A DNA stretch of 64,000 nt from Gimesia maris (GCF_008298035.1 NZ_CP042910.1:7626001-7690000), one strand, 5' to 3'. Shown: positions 1 to 8,200, numbered from the stretch's first letter. Notes: generated from the letters alone by a model not told the origin. A program made the numbers and translations.

Positions 1-2
1 CA

Positions 3-455
3 GGCGATTCTGAAGGAGATGGATCTGGTGAGGGAGGAGGAGAATTCAAATTAAAACCGATGGGAAATGCAGTCACTGCAGGCAGCTTTACCGCCTGGAC
101 TGTTCCTAAAGATCCGGATTTAAATGAAGACTACCTGATTATCATCCAGGTTAAACTTCCTGACAGTTATAAATCGACCCGTTATCGTGCCTCAGACCTC
201 TCTGGGCTTGTTCTGGGAACTGATGACCATCGCCAGGCCATTCCCTGGGACTCAAGATGGCTGAATTCTACTTTCACACCTAATGCTTTAGGGGATATCC
301 GGCCGGTTGACAAAGGAGATTATCTACCACTTAAAAATCGAGTCGCGCAACTAATCGTTAAAGTTCCTGGATCTAAAATCCCCGCAACTCGTGATACTAT
401 CAAAATCAGATCCAGAGTTTTGAAAGAAAATCAGACTCTGGAAATTGTATTCTGA
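3..455 (+). CDS. C-terminal part of an unrecognised protein (5' end outside window)
   Basis: The frame is open from the first bases of the window, so this is the 3' end of a longer gene rather than a gene starting at the ATG at 60. The first visible residues are a Gly/Glu/Asp-rich low-complexity linker. After it comes a compact domain of about 130 residues rich in alternating hydrophobic residues, suggesting a beta-sandwich, that ends close to the stop. No catalytic motif is recognised. A flexible acidic linker before a terminal beta domain suggests a multidomain envelope or secreted protein, but that is inference. It is convergent with the zinc-ribbon gene downstream. Confidence 0.6.
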   Translation, partial: GDSEGDGSGEGGGEFKLKPMGNAVTAGSFTAWTVPKDPDLNEDYLIIIQVKLPDSYKSTRYRASDLSGLVLGTDDHRQAIPWDSRWLNSTFTPNALGDIRPVDKGDYLPLKNRVAQLIVKVPGSKIPATRDTIKIRSRVLKENQTLEIVF

Positions 456-475
456 AATCCGGTCATTCCTCGCAG

Positions 476-751
476 TCAATCTTTAGTCTGACCTTTTACT
501 ATTGCGACCCAGCCTCTTTGGTAGATTTCTCTAAAACTGGCCCAGTGCGCGGGAGAGCGCATTAAATTTCCCGAACAAAAAGGGCAGGGCAGGTCGGGTT
601 GTTTCGGGAAGGTCGGTTTCTGCTCGAGGTCAGTTGATTTCCAGACTGCATCACACTCATCACATAGAATCAGGGCGTGTTTTTCACTGCTGCAAATTCG
701 AATTCCCAGTGTGCCCTGTTCGCAGAACGAGCAAATCCCTGCGTAGTACAT
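476..751 (-). CDS. Small zinc-ribbon protein
   Basis: A 91-residue protein with two paired-cysteine knuckles (CSFC near residue 7 and CDEC near 31) and a further CPFC at about residue 56. This is the pattern of a double zinc ribbon. There is no signal peptide or membrane segment, so it is probably cytoplasmic. The C-terminal third is rich in Trp, Tyr and Arg. Its start lies about 20 bp beyond the stop of the membrane-anchored protein gene upstream on the same strand, so the two may be co-transcribed. Function is unknown; such ribbons bind nucleic acid or protein partners. Confidence 0.6.
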   Translation of the reverse strand: MYYAGICSFCEQGTLGIRICSSEKHALILCDECDAVWKSTDLEQKPTFPKQPDLPCPFCSGNLMRSPAHWASFREIYQRGWVAIVKGQTKD

Positions 752-772
752 GATCCAGATCCTGAATATTAT

Positions 773-1579
773 TTATAAGGGAAATGCTGTAATGACACTG
801 GTTCCTTCCAGAACCAGCCGCACCTTGTATGCCTGAGGCTTTCCCTGTTGATTTCCAACACGACCTCCGACGTAACCTACCGGACGCCCCATATCAACTG
901 TGTAAACAACGCGTGTACCCTCGTTCTTTCTGTTGACATTCCTACCTCCTGCAAGGGCTTTGAGATAAGCCTCATCAATCAAAGCCAGTACATTTTTTCT
1001 GATACCCTCACCAGCAAAGACGCCATGCTTTCCGGGACGATCTGGTTCATCTTTTGCATGTTTCATCACGTGCAATAAACGATGTTTTTCCTGACTGCCA
1101 GGACCATACTTGAGTCCAGCAGCAGACTCCCAGACTTTACCCCCTAAATCGCGAAGCTGTCCTAACTCTGACTTAGATTTTGGATCCTGTTCTTTCCCAC
1201 CGGGTGGCGGTCGGCTGGATTTAGCAGGTGTCTGTTTTGAGCCCCGTCCGGATGGTTCTGGTTCTGTAGTCTTGCTCTTGGAATTTGAAGTCAGATCCTG
1301 TTCTCTCAGGATCATGTTGTCTACTGTTTTGCCTGAAGCCGCTTTCTCTTCCTGTGCAGACCTCTGCTTAAAAACGGAAGGAGATGTTATTCCTGTTTTT
1401 TTTTCGAAATCCCTGACGGCACTTTGTTTTTGTGCCTCTACAGTCTCCTTGCTGATTCTTTCAGGATGCGTCTGCTGGTTTTGCTTTGTCGAGTAGATCA
1501 CCAGAGCAAAGACTAAGATCAACCCAATACGTATCATCCGCGACTTTAGTACTTTCTGTTTCTCTTCCGATAGACTCAT
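773..1579 (-). CDS. Membrane-anchored protein with a putative RNase-like C-terminal domain
   Basis: A 268-residue protein in three parts. There is one N-terminal membrane segment (about residues 15-30), a long Lys/Ser/Pro/Gln-rich disordered linker (about 35-145), and a compact C-terminal domain of about 110 residues. The last domain has a His-rich helix (HRLLHVMKH), an ALIDEAY helix, a VVYTVD strand and a terminal strand ending in VITAFPL. A conserved His in a helix followed by strands ending 'ITAFP' recalls BECR-fold ribonuclease and toxin domains (Barnase-EndoU-ColicinE5/D-RelE). That is my inference from pattern, not a proven match. No immunity gene is evident. The domain is expected to face the periplasm, given one N-terminal anchor. 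Confidence 0.55.
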   Translation of the reverse strand: MSLSEEKQKVLKSRMIRIGLILVFALVIYSTKQNQQTHPERISKETVEAQKQSAVRDFEKKTGITSPSVFKQRSAQEEKAASGKTVDNMILREQDLTSNSKSKTTEPEPSGRGSKQTPAKSSRPPPGGKEQDPKSKSELGQLRDLGGKVWESAAGLKYGPGSQEKHRLLHVMKHAKDEPDRPGKHGVFAGEGIRKNVLALIDEAYLKALAGGRNVNRKNEGTRVVYTVDMGRPVGYVGGRVGNQQGKPQAYKVRLVLEGTSVITAFPL

Positions 1580-1608
1580 GTTGTATCCATTTCCTGCTAA
1601 CGTCAGCT

Positions 1609-2997
1609 TTATTCAGACAATGATTTCTGGTACTGAATGTAAATCTTCTTGAGGTGATCCACCTTTTCTGGAAATTGGGTGGCAAGATTCTTCTTTTCCC
1701 CGATATCTTTAGAGAGATCGACCAGGAATATCTGATTTTCTTTTCCCAATGGAGTCTGCTGGCTTGTGTCACGCGGGTTTCCCAGTAATTTCCAGTCACC
1801 TTCACGAATCGCCCAGCTTTTACCAATCTGCCAGTAAAAATTTTCATGTGGGCTCTTTGCAGTACTTGATTCAATCACTGCTTTTAAGTTTTTGCCATCC
1901 AAGTGATGAGCTGGCAGTGGGGCACCTGTTAAGGCAGAAATGGTAGGTAGCCAGTCACATCCGGTTGCCAGTTGATCTCGCACCTCTCCTTCAGCAATAG
2001 TACCCGGCCATGAGATCATGGCTGGGACGCGAATTCCTCCCTCAAACAGGCTGAATTTAGCTCCCCGATAGGGGCCCGCACTACCACCTCCTCCAAATGT
2101 CCGTTCTTCGTGTGAGTGCCCATGGTCGGACTGGAAAATAATAATTGTCTTTTCTCGTAGCTGGCAAGCATCGAGAGTTGCTAATACTTCACCAATACAG
2201 TCATCCATGGTTGAAACAAATGCCGCATATTTATCTCGAGGTGAAGACAAGTGAGCGTAGGTTTTTCTCCATTTTTCTTTTCCCTGTAATGGATAATGTG
2301 GAACATTGATGGCCCAATACAGAAAAAAAGGTTTATCGCCTGCCTTTCGGATATAATCCTGACATTGCTCTACCATGAGATCCGGAAAGAAGGCACCATC
2401 ACGCCAGACCTCCTTACCATTTTCCCATAGGTCATGTCGATTGGGACCATTCCAATAAAAGAAGTGCGAGTAATTGTCGATGCAACCACCCATGTGCCCG
2501 AATGAGGTCTCAAAACCTTGTCCATGCGGCATAGTTTCTGGCGTATAACCCAGATGCCATTTTCCGATGTGCGCAGTTTGATACCCTGCCTGTTGCATCA
2601 TCTCTGCAATCGTGATCTGCTCAGTCGGCATGCCACTCTTGCCGTGATGTGATGACACATTTCCTGGAACTCCCGCTCTGGCTGGAAACCTGCCTGTGAG
2701 CATCCCTGCTCGGGAAGGAGAACACACGGGAGCTGATGCATAAAACTGGGTGAAACGAATTCCCCTGCGAGCAATCGAATCCATATGAGGAGTTATCAGA
2801 TCTTTTGCTCCATAGCAGTTCAGGTCGACCGATCCCTGATCATCCGTAAAAATTATTATCACGTTCGGCTTTTCAGAACTGATTGCTCCCAATGCTCTAT
2901 TGGAGAATGGTATGAATAGGTGGATGAAGACGAACATTCCAGGCAAAATGAAATGATGGAGAACTGCAAAACGATAATTTACCAAGATCCTGTTCAT
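1609..2997 (-). CDS. Exported sulfatase (formylglycine-dependent, arylsulfatase type)
   Basis: Hydrolyses sulfate esters, probably on polysaccharides, in the periplasm. The metal-binding start NVIIIFTDDQG, the CSPSR formylglycine motif (Cys matured by the anaerobic or FGE-type maturase) followed by AGMLTGR, the HIGKWHLG motif and the later FQSDHGH metal site are all present, and about 460 residues is normal for the family. I chose the ATG at 2997 because AGGG lies six bases upstream and the hydrophobic signal sequence then sits at the N-terminus. An in-frame ATG at 3051 is the alternative. It follows the transaldolase-like gene closely, so the two are probably one operon. Confidence 0.9.
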   Translation of the reverse strand: MNRILVNYRFAVLHHFILPGMFVFIHLFIPFSNRALGAISSEKPNVIIIFTDDQGSVDLNCYGAKDLITPHMDSIARRGIRFTQFYASAPVCSPSRAGMLTGRFPARAGVPGNVSSHHGKSGMPTEQITIAEMMQQAGYQTAHIGKWHLGYTPETMPHGQGFETSFGHMGGCIDNYSHFFYWNGPNRHDLWENGKEVWRDGAFFPDLMVEQCQDYIRKAGDKPFFLYWAINVPHYPLQGKEKWRKTYAHLSSPRDKYAAFVSTMDDCIGEVLATLDACQLREKTIIIFQSDHGHSHEERTFGGGGSAGPYRGAKFSLFEGGIRVPAMISWPGTIAEGEVRDQLATGCDWLPTISALTGAPLPAHHLDGKNLKAVIESSTAKSPHENFYWQIGKSWAIREGDWKLLGNPRDTSQQTPLGKENQIFLVDLSKDIGEKKNLATQFPEKVDHLKKIYIQYQKSLSE

Positions 2998-3059
2998 ACT
3001 TAACCCTGAGTTTGTAATAACGGCATTAGTAGATTTCGACTCTGGCAGCATGATATTGT

Positions 3060-3725
3060 CTACCCCTCAGAAGGTGTCGCATCCCAGGCATCCTGAAATA
3101 TTTTTTCTCCATGAACTGTGTAAGGGTTCTGCATACTCTCCTGGTATACGGCAATGCCAGCTGTCACACAATGAGCTCCTGCCAATGCAACATCAGCGAT
3201 CTGGCGACTGTTGCGAATGGCGGCTGCGATAATCTGCGAATCATACTCGTGATGCTCCAGCATTTCAGCAACTTCCAGTATGAAAGTCGTGGTCGAATCG
3301 CCATAGGCTTCCTTCCAGCCGATGAACGGGCTGATGAACGCCGCACCTGCACGCGCGGCATGCCAGGCTTGAGAAACTGAAAATATTAATGTGGCGTTTG
3401 TTCTGATGCCCAATTGAGTCAGTTCCCGAATCGCTTTAAATCCTCCCTCGCTGGCGCCGACTTTTACGACAAAGTTTGGAGATATTTTTGAAAGCTTCAC
3501 TCCCTGTTCCACCATCTGCTCCCAGTCAGTGAGATGAGGATCAATTTCCACACTAACCGGTTTATCTGTTCCCGCAAAAAGTTCTGCAATTTCTTCAATC
3601 ACTCTTAAAAATGGCTTACCAGAATTTTTAACATGTTTGGGATTGGTAGTCAGGCCATCCACATCCCAATATTCAAGGCTGTGTTTGATCTCATCTGTAA
3701 TAGCGCTATCCAGAAACAACTTCAT
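3060..3725 (-). CDS. Transaldolase / fructose-6-phosphate aldolase-like protein
   Basis: A 221-residue TIM-barrel aldolase of the small transaldolase (TalC/FSA) class. The start MKLFLDSA, the GLTTNP motif and the Schiff-base lysine in NFVVKVG (about K88) are visible, and the length matches the roughly 220-residue FSA subfamily. It should cleave or form ketose phosphates by a lysine imine in the cytoplasm. An AGAGGA-like ribosome site lies eight bases before the ATG. The sulfatase follows within about 60 bp, and the nagB-like gene is divergent across 220 bp. This suggests a role in sugar-phosphate breakdown after polysaccharide desulfation. The exact substrate cannot be set from sequence. Confidence 0.85.
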   Translation of the reverse strand: MKLFLDSAITDEIKHSLEYWDVDGLTTNPKHVKNSGKPFLRVIEEIAELFAGTDKPVSVEIDPHLTDWEQMVEQGVKLSKISPNFVVKVGASEGGFKAIRELTQLGIRTNATLIFSVSQAWHAARAGAAFISPFIGWKEAYGDSTTTFILEVAEMLEHHEYDSQIIAAAIRNSRQIADVALAGAHCVTAGIAVYQESMQNPYTVHGEKIFQDAWDATPSEG

Positions 3726-3946
3726 TGTGTATTCCTCTTGTCAGGATAAAATGGCTTTAAATATCAATGCAGTGTAACAGTAACAGTTCGAAGGGAGATT
3801 CCCGGAACGCGAATGGTTATTATATATTTTACTGTATCCGTTATTCTATCGCTTCGTTTTTAAATATGGCAGGTAACGATCCAGGCACCATTACTGAAAA
3901 GAACTGAAATTAAAGCATTCTACTTCAATAAAGTGTAGATATCATC

Positions 3947-4795
3947 ATGAATCCCCATTTTCCGGACTATCTGGACATCAGTCGCAATGATTTGGCTAGA
4001 GGAGCTTCCGTCAAATTCTCCGTTTTGAAAGACATGCCGGATATCGCACAGCATATGGCGAAGACCATGTTAAAAATTATTGAGTCTGCAAAAGAGAAGG
4101 GAAAACCGGCGACACTGATTGTTCCAGTAGGCCCCGTCGACCAATATCCCATTCTGGCAGAAATGCTTAACCAGCAACATTATTCAATTAAAGATGTGAT
4201 GCTCATTAACATGGACGAGTATCTGACGGATGATGATCAATGGGTCGAGCTCACACATCCGCTTAGTTTTCGAGGCTATATGAATCGAAAGTTTTACGAC
4301 TTGCTGAACCCTGAACTGGCTCCTTTACCCGAAAACCGGATATGTCCGAATCCGAACGATTCAGGAGCCATTCAAAACTTAATCGATCAACGAGGAGGAG
4401 TAGATGCCTGCTTTGGCGGGATTGGAATTAATGGTCACATCGCATTCAATGAACCTCCCGAAGTCAATCTGGCAATCAGCGTTGAAGAATTCGCTCAGCT
4501 GCCTACGCGAAATCTAGATTTAACCCGTGAGACCCGTACCATCAATTCGGTAACAGTGGGTGGCGAAATTTCAATCATTCCCTGGAGAGCTGTGACGATT
4601 GGCATGAAAGAAATATTGTCCTCAGCAGAGCTACATTTTTATTGCAATCGAATCTGGCAAAGCTCTGTTGTTCGCAGAGTCCTGCACGGCCCTGTTACCA
4701 GCGTCTGTCCCGCATCACTTCTACGAACACACCCTGCCGCCTCTTTAACCGTCGCTGAATATGTAGCGGATCCTCCCGATATCCGCCTTCGCTGA
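3947..4795 (+). CDS. Glucosamine-6-phosphate deaminase homologue (NagB family)
   Basis: A 282-residue NagB/RpiA-fold protein. In NagB the reaction is glucosamine-6-phosphate to fructose-6-phosphate plus ammonia. The general-base region NMDEYL (D90) and the loop GIGINGHIAFNEP (158-170) with His164 and Glu169 are conserved. The Asp that in Escherichia coli NagB (D141) completes the Asp-His-Glu triad is Asn162 here, so activity may be altered. The C-terminal region keeps the family pattern around WQSSVVRR and VCPASLL. The PIG-L deacetylase follows 31 bp downstream, which fits amino-sugar use: deacetylation, then deamination. Deaminase is the best call; a related isomerase role is possible. Confidence 0.8.
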   Translation: MNPHFPDYLDISRNDLARGASVKFSVLKDMPDIAQHMAKTMLKIIESAKEKGKPATLIVPVGPVDQYPILAEMLNQQHYSIKDVMLINMDEYLTDDDQWVELTHPLSFRGYMNRKFYDLLNPELAPLPENRICPNPNDSGAIQNLIDQRGGVDACFGGIGINGHIAFNEPPEVNLAISVEEFAQLPTRNLDLTRETRTINSVTVGGEISIIPWRAVTIGMKEILSSAELHFYCNRIWQSSVVRRVLHGPVTSVCPASLLRTHPAASLTVAEYVADPPDIRLR

Positions 4796-4826
4796 ATCGA
4801 ATTGGAAACATACCTCTAAGAGTACC

Positions 4827-5543
4827 ATGCTGATGAAACTGAACTTCGAACAGGAACGAATACTTGCCGTGGTGGCCCATCCAGATGATGCCGAACTGTT
4901 ATGTGCCGGGACACTGGCACGAGCACAACAGGATGGTGCTGAAATTGGAATCTGCGTACTCTGCCAGGGAGACAAAGGGCAACCCGATCCTCCGCGGGAT
5001 AATCTGGTGGAGGTAAGACAACATGAAATGCATTCTGCAGCCAAATTAATTAACGCAGAACTCTTTTTAGGAGAGCAACCCGATGGTGGTCTGTTCGACA
5101 ATCTTGATTTGCGTGGAAAACTGACTGAGATCATGCGGCAGTTTTCGCCGACACTCGTCTTAAGCCACTCTCAGTCGGACTATCATGTGGATCATCGGAC
5201 CTCCTCAGTGATCACGGAAGCTGCGACCTGGTTCAGTGCCTCAGCCGGCAATAAAACTAATTCACCTGCCCTGGCAAAGCCACCCGCACTCTGGTGGATG
5301 GATACGATCAACATGACCTCATTTGAGCCCCACTTTTATATCGATGTTTCTGATTATGTGGAAACGAAAGTTTCAATGTTAAACTGTCATCAAAGTCAGC
5401 TGCAACGTGGGAAGGATTCCAGTTTCTCTCCACTACAAGAACTGATGATTCAGCAATGCCATGCGCGCGGCCAGCAATCAGGAGTGAAGGCGGCCGAAGC
5501 TTTTCAGACACATTCAGCATGGAAACGTTGTGCAGCATGGTGA
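4827..5543 (+). CDS. PIG-L/LmbE family N-acetylglucosaminide deacetylase
   Basis: A 238-residue zinc-dependent deacetylase-like protein. It has the N-terminal AHPDDAE signature (residues 17-23) that binds zinc and supplies the base, and a second HVDH motif near residue 120. No signal peptide is seen, so it acts in the cytoplasm. It lies 31 bp after the NagB homologue, so removal of acetyl groups from GlcNAc derivatives before deamination is a natural reading. PIG-L family members also act on other small GlcNAc conjugates. Start could be the ATG at 4827 or at 4833. It ends six bases before the convergent ABC-GNAT gene. Confidence 0.85.
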   Translation: MLMKLNFEQERILAVVAHPDDAELLCAGTLARAQQDGAEIGICVLCQGDKGQPDPPRDNLVEVRQHEMHSAAKLINAELFLGEQPDGGLFDNLDLRGKLTEIMRQFSPTLVLSHSQSDYHVDHRTSSVITEAATWFSASAGNKTNSPALAKPPALWWMDTINMTSFEPHFYIDVSDYVETKVSMLNCHQSQLQRGKDSSFSPLQELMIQQCHARGQQSGVKAAEAFQTHSAWKRCAAW

Positions 5544-5548
5544 GGCTG

Positions 5549-6667
5549 TCAGATTAACCCAAATTCCCGTGCCTCCCGCTCACGCCTGGGACCACAATAT
5601 AGAAATCCTGCTGTGATTCTCTCATGGCTGGATGCGACAGAGCGTTTTCCGTTTTTTTCTAACCCCTTCTGACGAGAGACAACAGAAGGTTTACGAATCA
5701 TTTTCCAATTTTTGGATTTTGCCCTATATTGAATCATGGCGGGATGCCCCGTGACACTGGTGTACTTTTTCCTGCAGGCATAGAGAGAGGCTATGTATTC
5801 GCTAAGAGCGTTGCCAATTCCTATTCCCTGAAAATCAGGAAGACATACAGTACGATGTTCTCGAAAAGAAGGAGATTGACGGTGCGGAAAATGAATAACC
5901 GCTGTGAATGCTGCCGGCTGACCATCCATTAATGCCACAAAACAATTTGCTGATTTCTGAATGGTAGAATCTAAATAGTGATGCTTGCGGAACAATTCCC
6001 ATGCTTTTCGATGCACGTTAATAATTTCGAGTGTAACAGGAGGTCGCGATTGCCTTTCAGACCTCCATTGAAATTGATTGGTCGCAGGAAAATAAATCCA
6101 GTCTGGATCTAACCATTCGATAATATCAAAATGACAACTGATGGCGACGAATTTTTGTTCCCGTTTTCTAACCGTCCTGGCAACAGCAAAACTTCCAATT
6201 CTTGCGACAGTCCGATCAACGACGGAAGTAAATTCGTCAATGACTACTATCCCAGGCAGCTCAGCCAGCGCTCGCGCTATCGAGACTCGAAACTGCTCTC
6301 CGTTTGACAGCACATGGAAGGGCCTTAACCAGTTGGGAGGCGAGGAAAACCCGACTGAAGAGAGCAGGGCAGTGATCTCTTTGATCCCCATTTCTTCCGG
6401 AAAGGAGTCGATAATGCTTTTCTGCTGGAACCAGTTAAAATCGCTGACCATTTCATTCTTGAAACATTCCCTGGCAATGGATGTTTTTCCACAACCTGAA
6501 GGACCGACTATCAACCCCACATTCCAATCATCATCTTCGATTGGCATATCGACTGCCCACTGCTGCCTGCTGGTCTTTTCAGTTGGCAGATCAAACATGC
6601 CTTCCAGTTGAATCACTCGCGGACTGCGAATGACCCGTGTTTTCTTTATGAGATCCAGGCGCGGCAT
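5549..6667 (-). CDS. ABC-type ATPase fused to a GNAT (possibly Mom-like) acyltransferase domain
   Basis: A 372-residue fusion. The N-terminal half is an ABC ATPase: Walker A GPSGCGKTS (55-63), signature LSNGEQFR (120-127, an LSGGQ variant), Walker B IVVIDE (140-145) and H-loop His179. There is no membrane domain, so it is not a transporter. The C-terminal half (about 210-372) resembles a GNAT fold, with HHYL at 229-232 and the acyl-CoA-binding strand-turn RTVCLPDFQGIGIG (272-285). Phage Mu Mom, which modifies adenine in DNA, is a GNAT-fold enzyme, so DNA base modification is a plausible but unproven role. Its start overlaps the ParB-like gene by 22 bp, with GAAGGGG just upstream. It is the last gene of the accessory operon. 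Confidence 0.75.
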   Translation of the reverse strand: MPRLDLIKKTRVIRSPRVIQLEGMFDLPTEKTSRQQWAVDMPIEDDDWNVGLIVGPSGCGKTSIARECFKNEMVSDFNWFQQKSIIDSFPEEMGIKEITALLSSVGFSSPPNWLRPFHVLSNGEQFRVSIARALAELPGIVVIDEFTSVVDRTVARIGSFAVARTVRKREQKFVAISCHFDIIEWLDPDWIYFPATNQFQWRSERQSRPPVTLEIINVHRKAWELFRKHHYLDSTIQKSANCFVALMDGQPAAFTAVIHFPHRQSPSFREHRTVCLPDFQGIGIGNALSEYIASLYACRKKYTSVTGHPAMIQYRAKSKNWKMIRKPSVVSRQKGLEKNGKRSVASSHERITAGFLYCGPRREREAREFGLI

Positions 6668-7197
6668 GTGACCCCTTCTTTTTTGAATCGCTTGAGTAAT
6701 GCAACCTGCTCAGCTTCATTTTCACAATTAATCAGGATTCGGTATGAATCAACCAGCAAGTGTGCCTCATCGTCAGCTTCACACATTTCCTGCACTTCGA
6801 GTTTTTCACGCTTCATGGAATCCAGTAAGTTGCGTAAAGCTTCAGATTCCGTCGATACAGTTCCGATCAGTCGATCCAGTGCAAGCTGATCTGTTTTCGC
6901 CATCGTACCGACGACATCAAAGGTCGCCAGAATTTTATCAGCTTCTTTTTTTGTGACATTCAATATCAGGCAGGGGACTCGTTCATCTTCTGCGATATCA
7001 GCCCTTAAATGCCCATCAATGAGTTCGTAAGTCCCGTTCTTACAGTCACGTACCAGACATGCGGAAGCAAAACCCACTTCATTTAAAATGGCTCGTAACG
7101 CCGTTTCTTGTGATTCTGTATGCTCGCGCCAGTTCCCGGCATTTCTTTTCAGAAGAGATGCTTTGATTCGTCTGAAACTGCTGATTCGATCTTTCAA
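6646..7197 (-). CDS. ParB-like (ParB/sulfiredoxin fold) protein
   Basis: A 183-residue protein whose N-terminal half has the ParB/Srx layout. Its key motif is LIDGHLRAD (about residues 58-66), the phosphate or nucleotide-binding GxxR-type loop of ParB-like proteins, followed by the PCLILNVTKKEAD strand-helix. The C-terminal half is helical and charged. There is no ParA partner nearby, so chromosome partition is unlikely. Stand-alone ParB-like proteins are common in phages, where some are nucleases or NTPases. The start is TTG at 7197, preceded by GGGGAAG at six bases. The 22 bp overlap with the ABC-GNAT gene implies coupled translation and a shared task. Confidence 0.75.
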   Translation of the reverse strand: MKDRISSFRRIKASLLKRNAGNWREHTESQETALRAILNEVGFASACLVRDCKNGTYELIDGHLRADIAEDERVPCLILNVTKKEADKILATFDVVGTMAKTDQLALDRLIGTVSTESEALRNLLDSMKREKLEVQEMCEADDEAHLLVDSYRILINCENEAEQVALLKRFKKEGVTCRAWIS

Positions 7198-7225
7198 TTA
7201 ATTCTTCCCCTTTGATTGATGAGCT

Positions 7226-7486
7226 CTACAAACAGTCCAGACATCGATTGGTTCCATTACGCTGCCGAATCTGATCTTTATGGAAATCGCCTTTAAATAC
7301 AGGCCCGCCACATCTGGCACAAGTTGAAATTGGCTCATGTTTTTCTAACACAGAACTCACAAACAGATCCGGAAATTCTGCCTCGACCATTTTCGCTGCT
7401 AAAACATGTGTCTGTGCTTCTCGTTCCAGCCGTTTAACAGAACATTGTCCTCTTCCTCTTGAAAGATAAACTATAAATTGAGTCAT
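7226..7486 (-). CDS. Small protein with a C-terminal zinc ribbon
   Basis: An 86-residue protein. The N-terminal half (MTQFIVYLSRG) is a short strand and helix, and the C-terminal half carries CARC and CLDC pairs about 25 residues apart, a zinc ribbon ending at the last residues. There is a clear ribosome site (AAGGAGA, five bases before ATG). It lies 28 bp upstream of the parB-like gene on the same strand, inside the accessory operon. Small zinc-ribbon proteins of this kind are frequent in phage genomes. Function unknown. Confidence 0.6.
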   Translation of the reverse strand: MTQFIVYLSRGRGQCSVKRLEREAQTHVLAAKMVEAEFPDLFVSSVLEKHEPISTCARCGGPVFKGDFHKDQIRQRNGTNRCLDCL

Positions 7487-7632
7487 CTGTTTCTCCTTTT
7501 AGAGTTCGATAGTAAGGAAAGCCCGAAATAATCCTTTTTATATTCTAAAAGGTAATCTCATTTTTTCTTGGGGTGCATTCAGGTAGCAGTGATCATCGTG
7601 AACCGACACCACACCACAAACCACTCTATGAG

Positions 7633-8064
7633 CTATGGGTCCAGTCCAATCTCGTATTGTGTGTCTGTATCAATCGTTGGGTCTGCTGGCGCTGTTGGTG
7701 CCGGCTGGTTCTTCAACGCATCCCAGATCAGATAACCGCCCGCCGGTACTCCGATTCCTGTTGTGATCAATCCCGCTCCCAATGCCAGTTTCGCCAGTGA
7801 ACCGATCACGCCGCTCGATTGTTGCGGTGCCGGTAAATACTGGTGAATCTGACTGTTATCGTCCCCAATGTGCATGTCTTCGCCCTCTGGACGATTGTTG
7901 TCTGTAACCTCTTTACCCATCAGTTTTTCACGGGTTGCCATCGTCAGGGAATTCACGTTATTGAACCTCGTTGCCGCCTGTCTCAAGTTCTCCGCCCTCT
8001 CCCCCGTTTTGATCTTCCAGACTGTCTGGGCTATTTTCTCCTTCCAGTTCAGATCCTCCGCCAT
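7633..8064 (-). CDS. Hypothetical small membrane protein of the accessory operon
   Basis: A 143-residue protein counted from the ATG at 8064, which has GGAG nine bases upstream. An open frame extends to 8124 but the longer N-terminus looks non-coding. The first 60 residues are helical and charged. A Gly/Ala-rich hydrophobic segment near residues 85-115 (SGVIGSLAKLALGAG and on) is a likely membrane or membrane-active helix. A Pro/Asp-rich tail follows. The 5' 107 bp overlap the acidic small gene upstream in another frame. No family recognised. Gly/Ala-rich segments like this occur in phage holin or tail-associated proteins, but that is only a suggestion. Confidence 0.5.
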   Translation of the reverse strand: MAEDLNWKEKIAQTVWKIKTGERAENLRQAATRFNNVNSLTMATREKLMGKEVTDNNRPEGEDMHIGDDNSQIHQYLPAPQQSSGVIGSLAKLALGAGLITTGIGVPAGGYLIWDALKNQPAPTAPADPTIDTDTQYEIGLDP

Positions 8065-8200
8065 CGTCTTTGCTCCATGATTGAACAAGCTCGCCGAACG
8101 TCCCAGATTGGAACGCCCGGTCAAGCTCGTTGTTTTCTTCGATCAGCTTATTGTGGAATTCAACACTCTGCCTGATCAGTTCTTCCAGTGGGTCAGTCAT
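7958..8200 (-). CDS. Small acidic protein, overlapping the next gene
   Basis: An 80-residue protein. The N-terminal 45 residues (MTDPLEELIRQSVEF and on) look like an amphipathic, possibly coiled, helix. The last 35 are Gly/Glu/Asn-rich and fall in the stretch shared with the membrane protein gene. The start codon shares its A with the stop of the gene upstream (TAATG), a strong sign of translational coupling. That, and the protein-like first half, is why I call it real despite the 107 bp overlap. Function unknown; small acidic phage proteins include scaffold and anti-restriction types, with no evidence for either here. Confidence 0.5.
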   Translation of the reverse strand: MTDPLEELIRQSVEFHNKLIEENNELDRAFQSGTFGELVQSWSKDDGGGSELEGENSPDSLEDQNGGEGGELETGGNEVQ

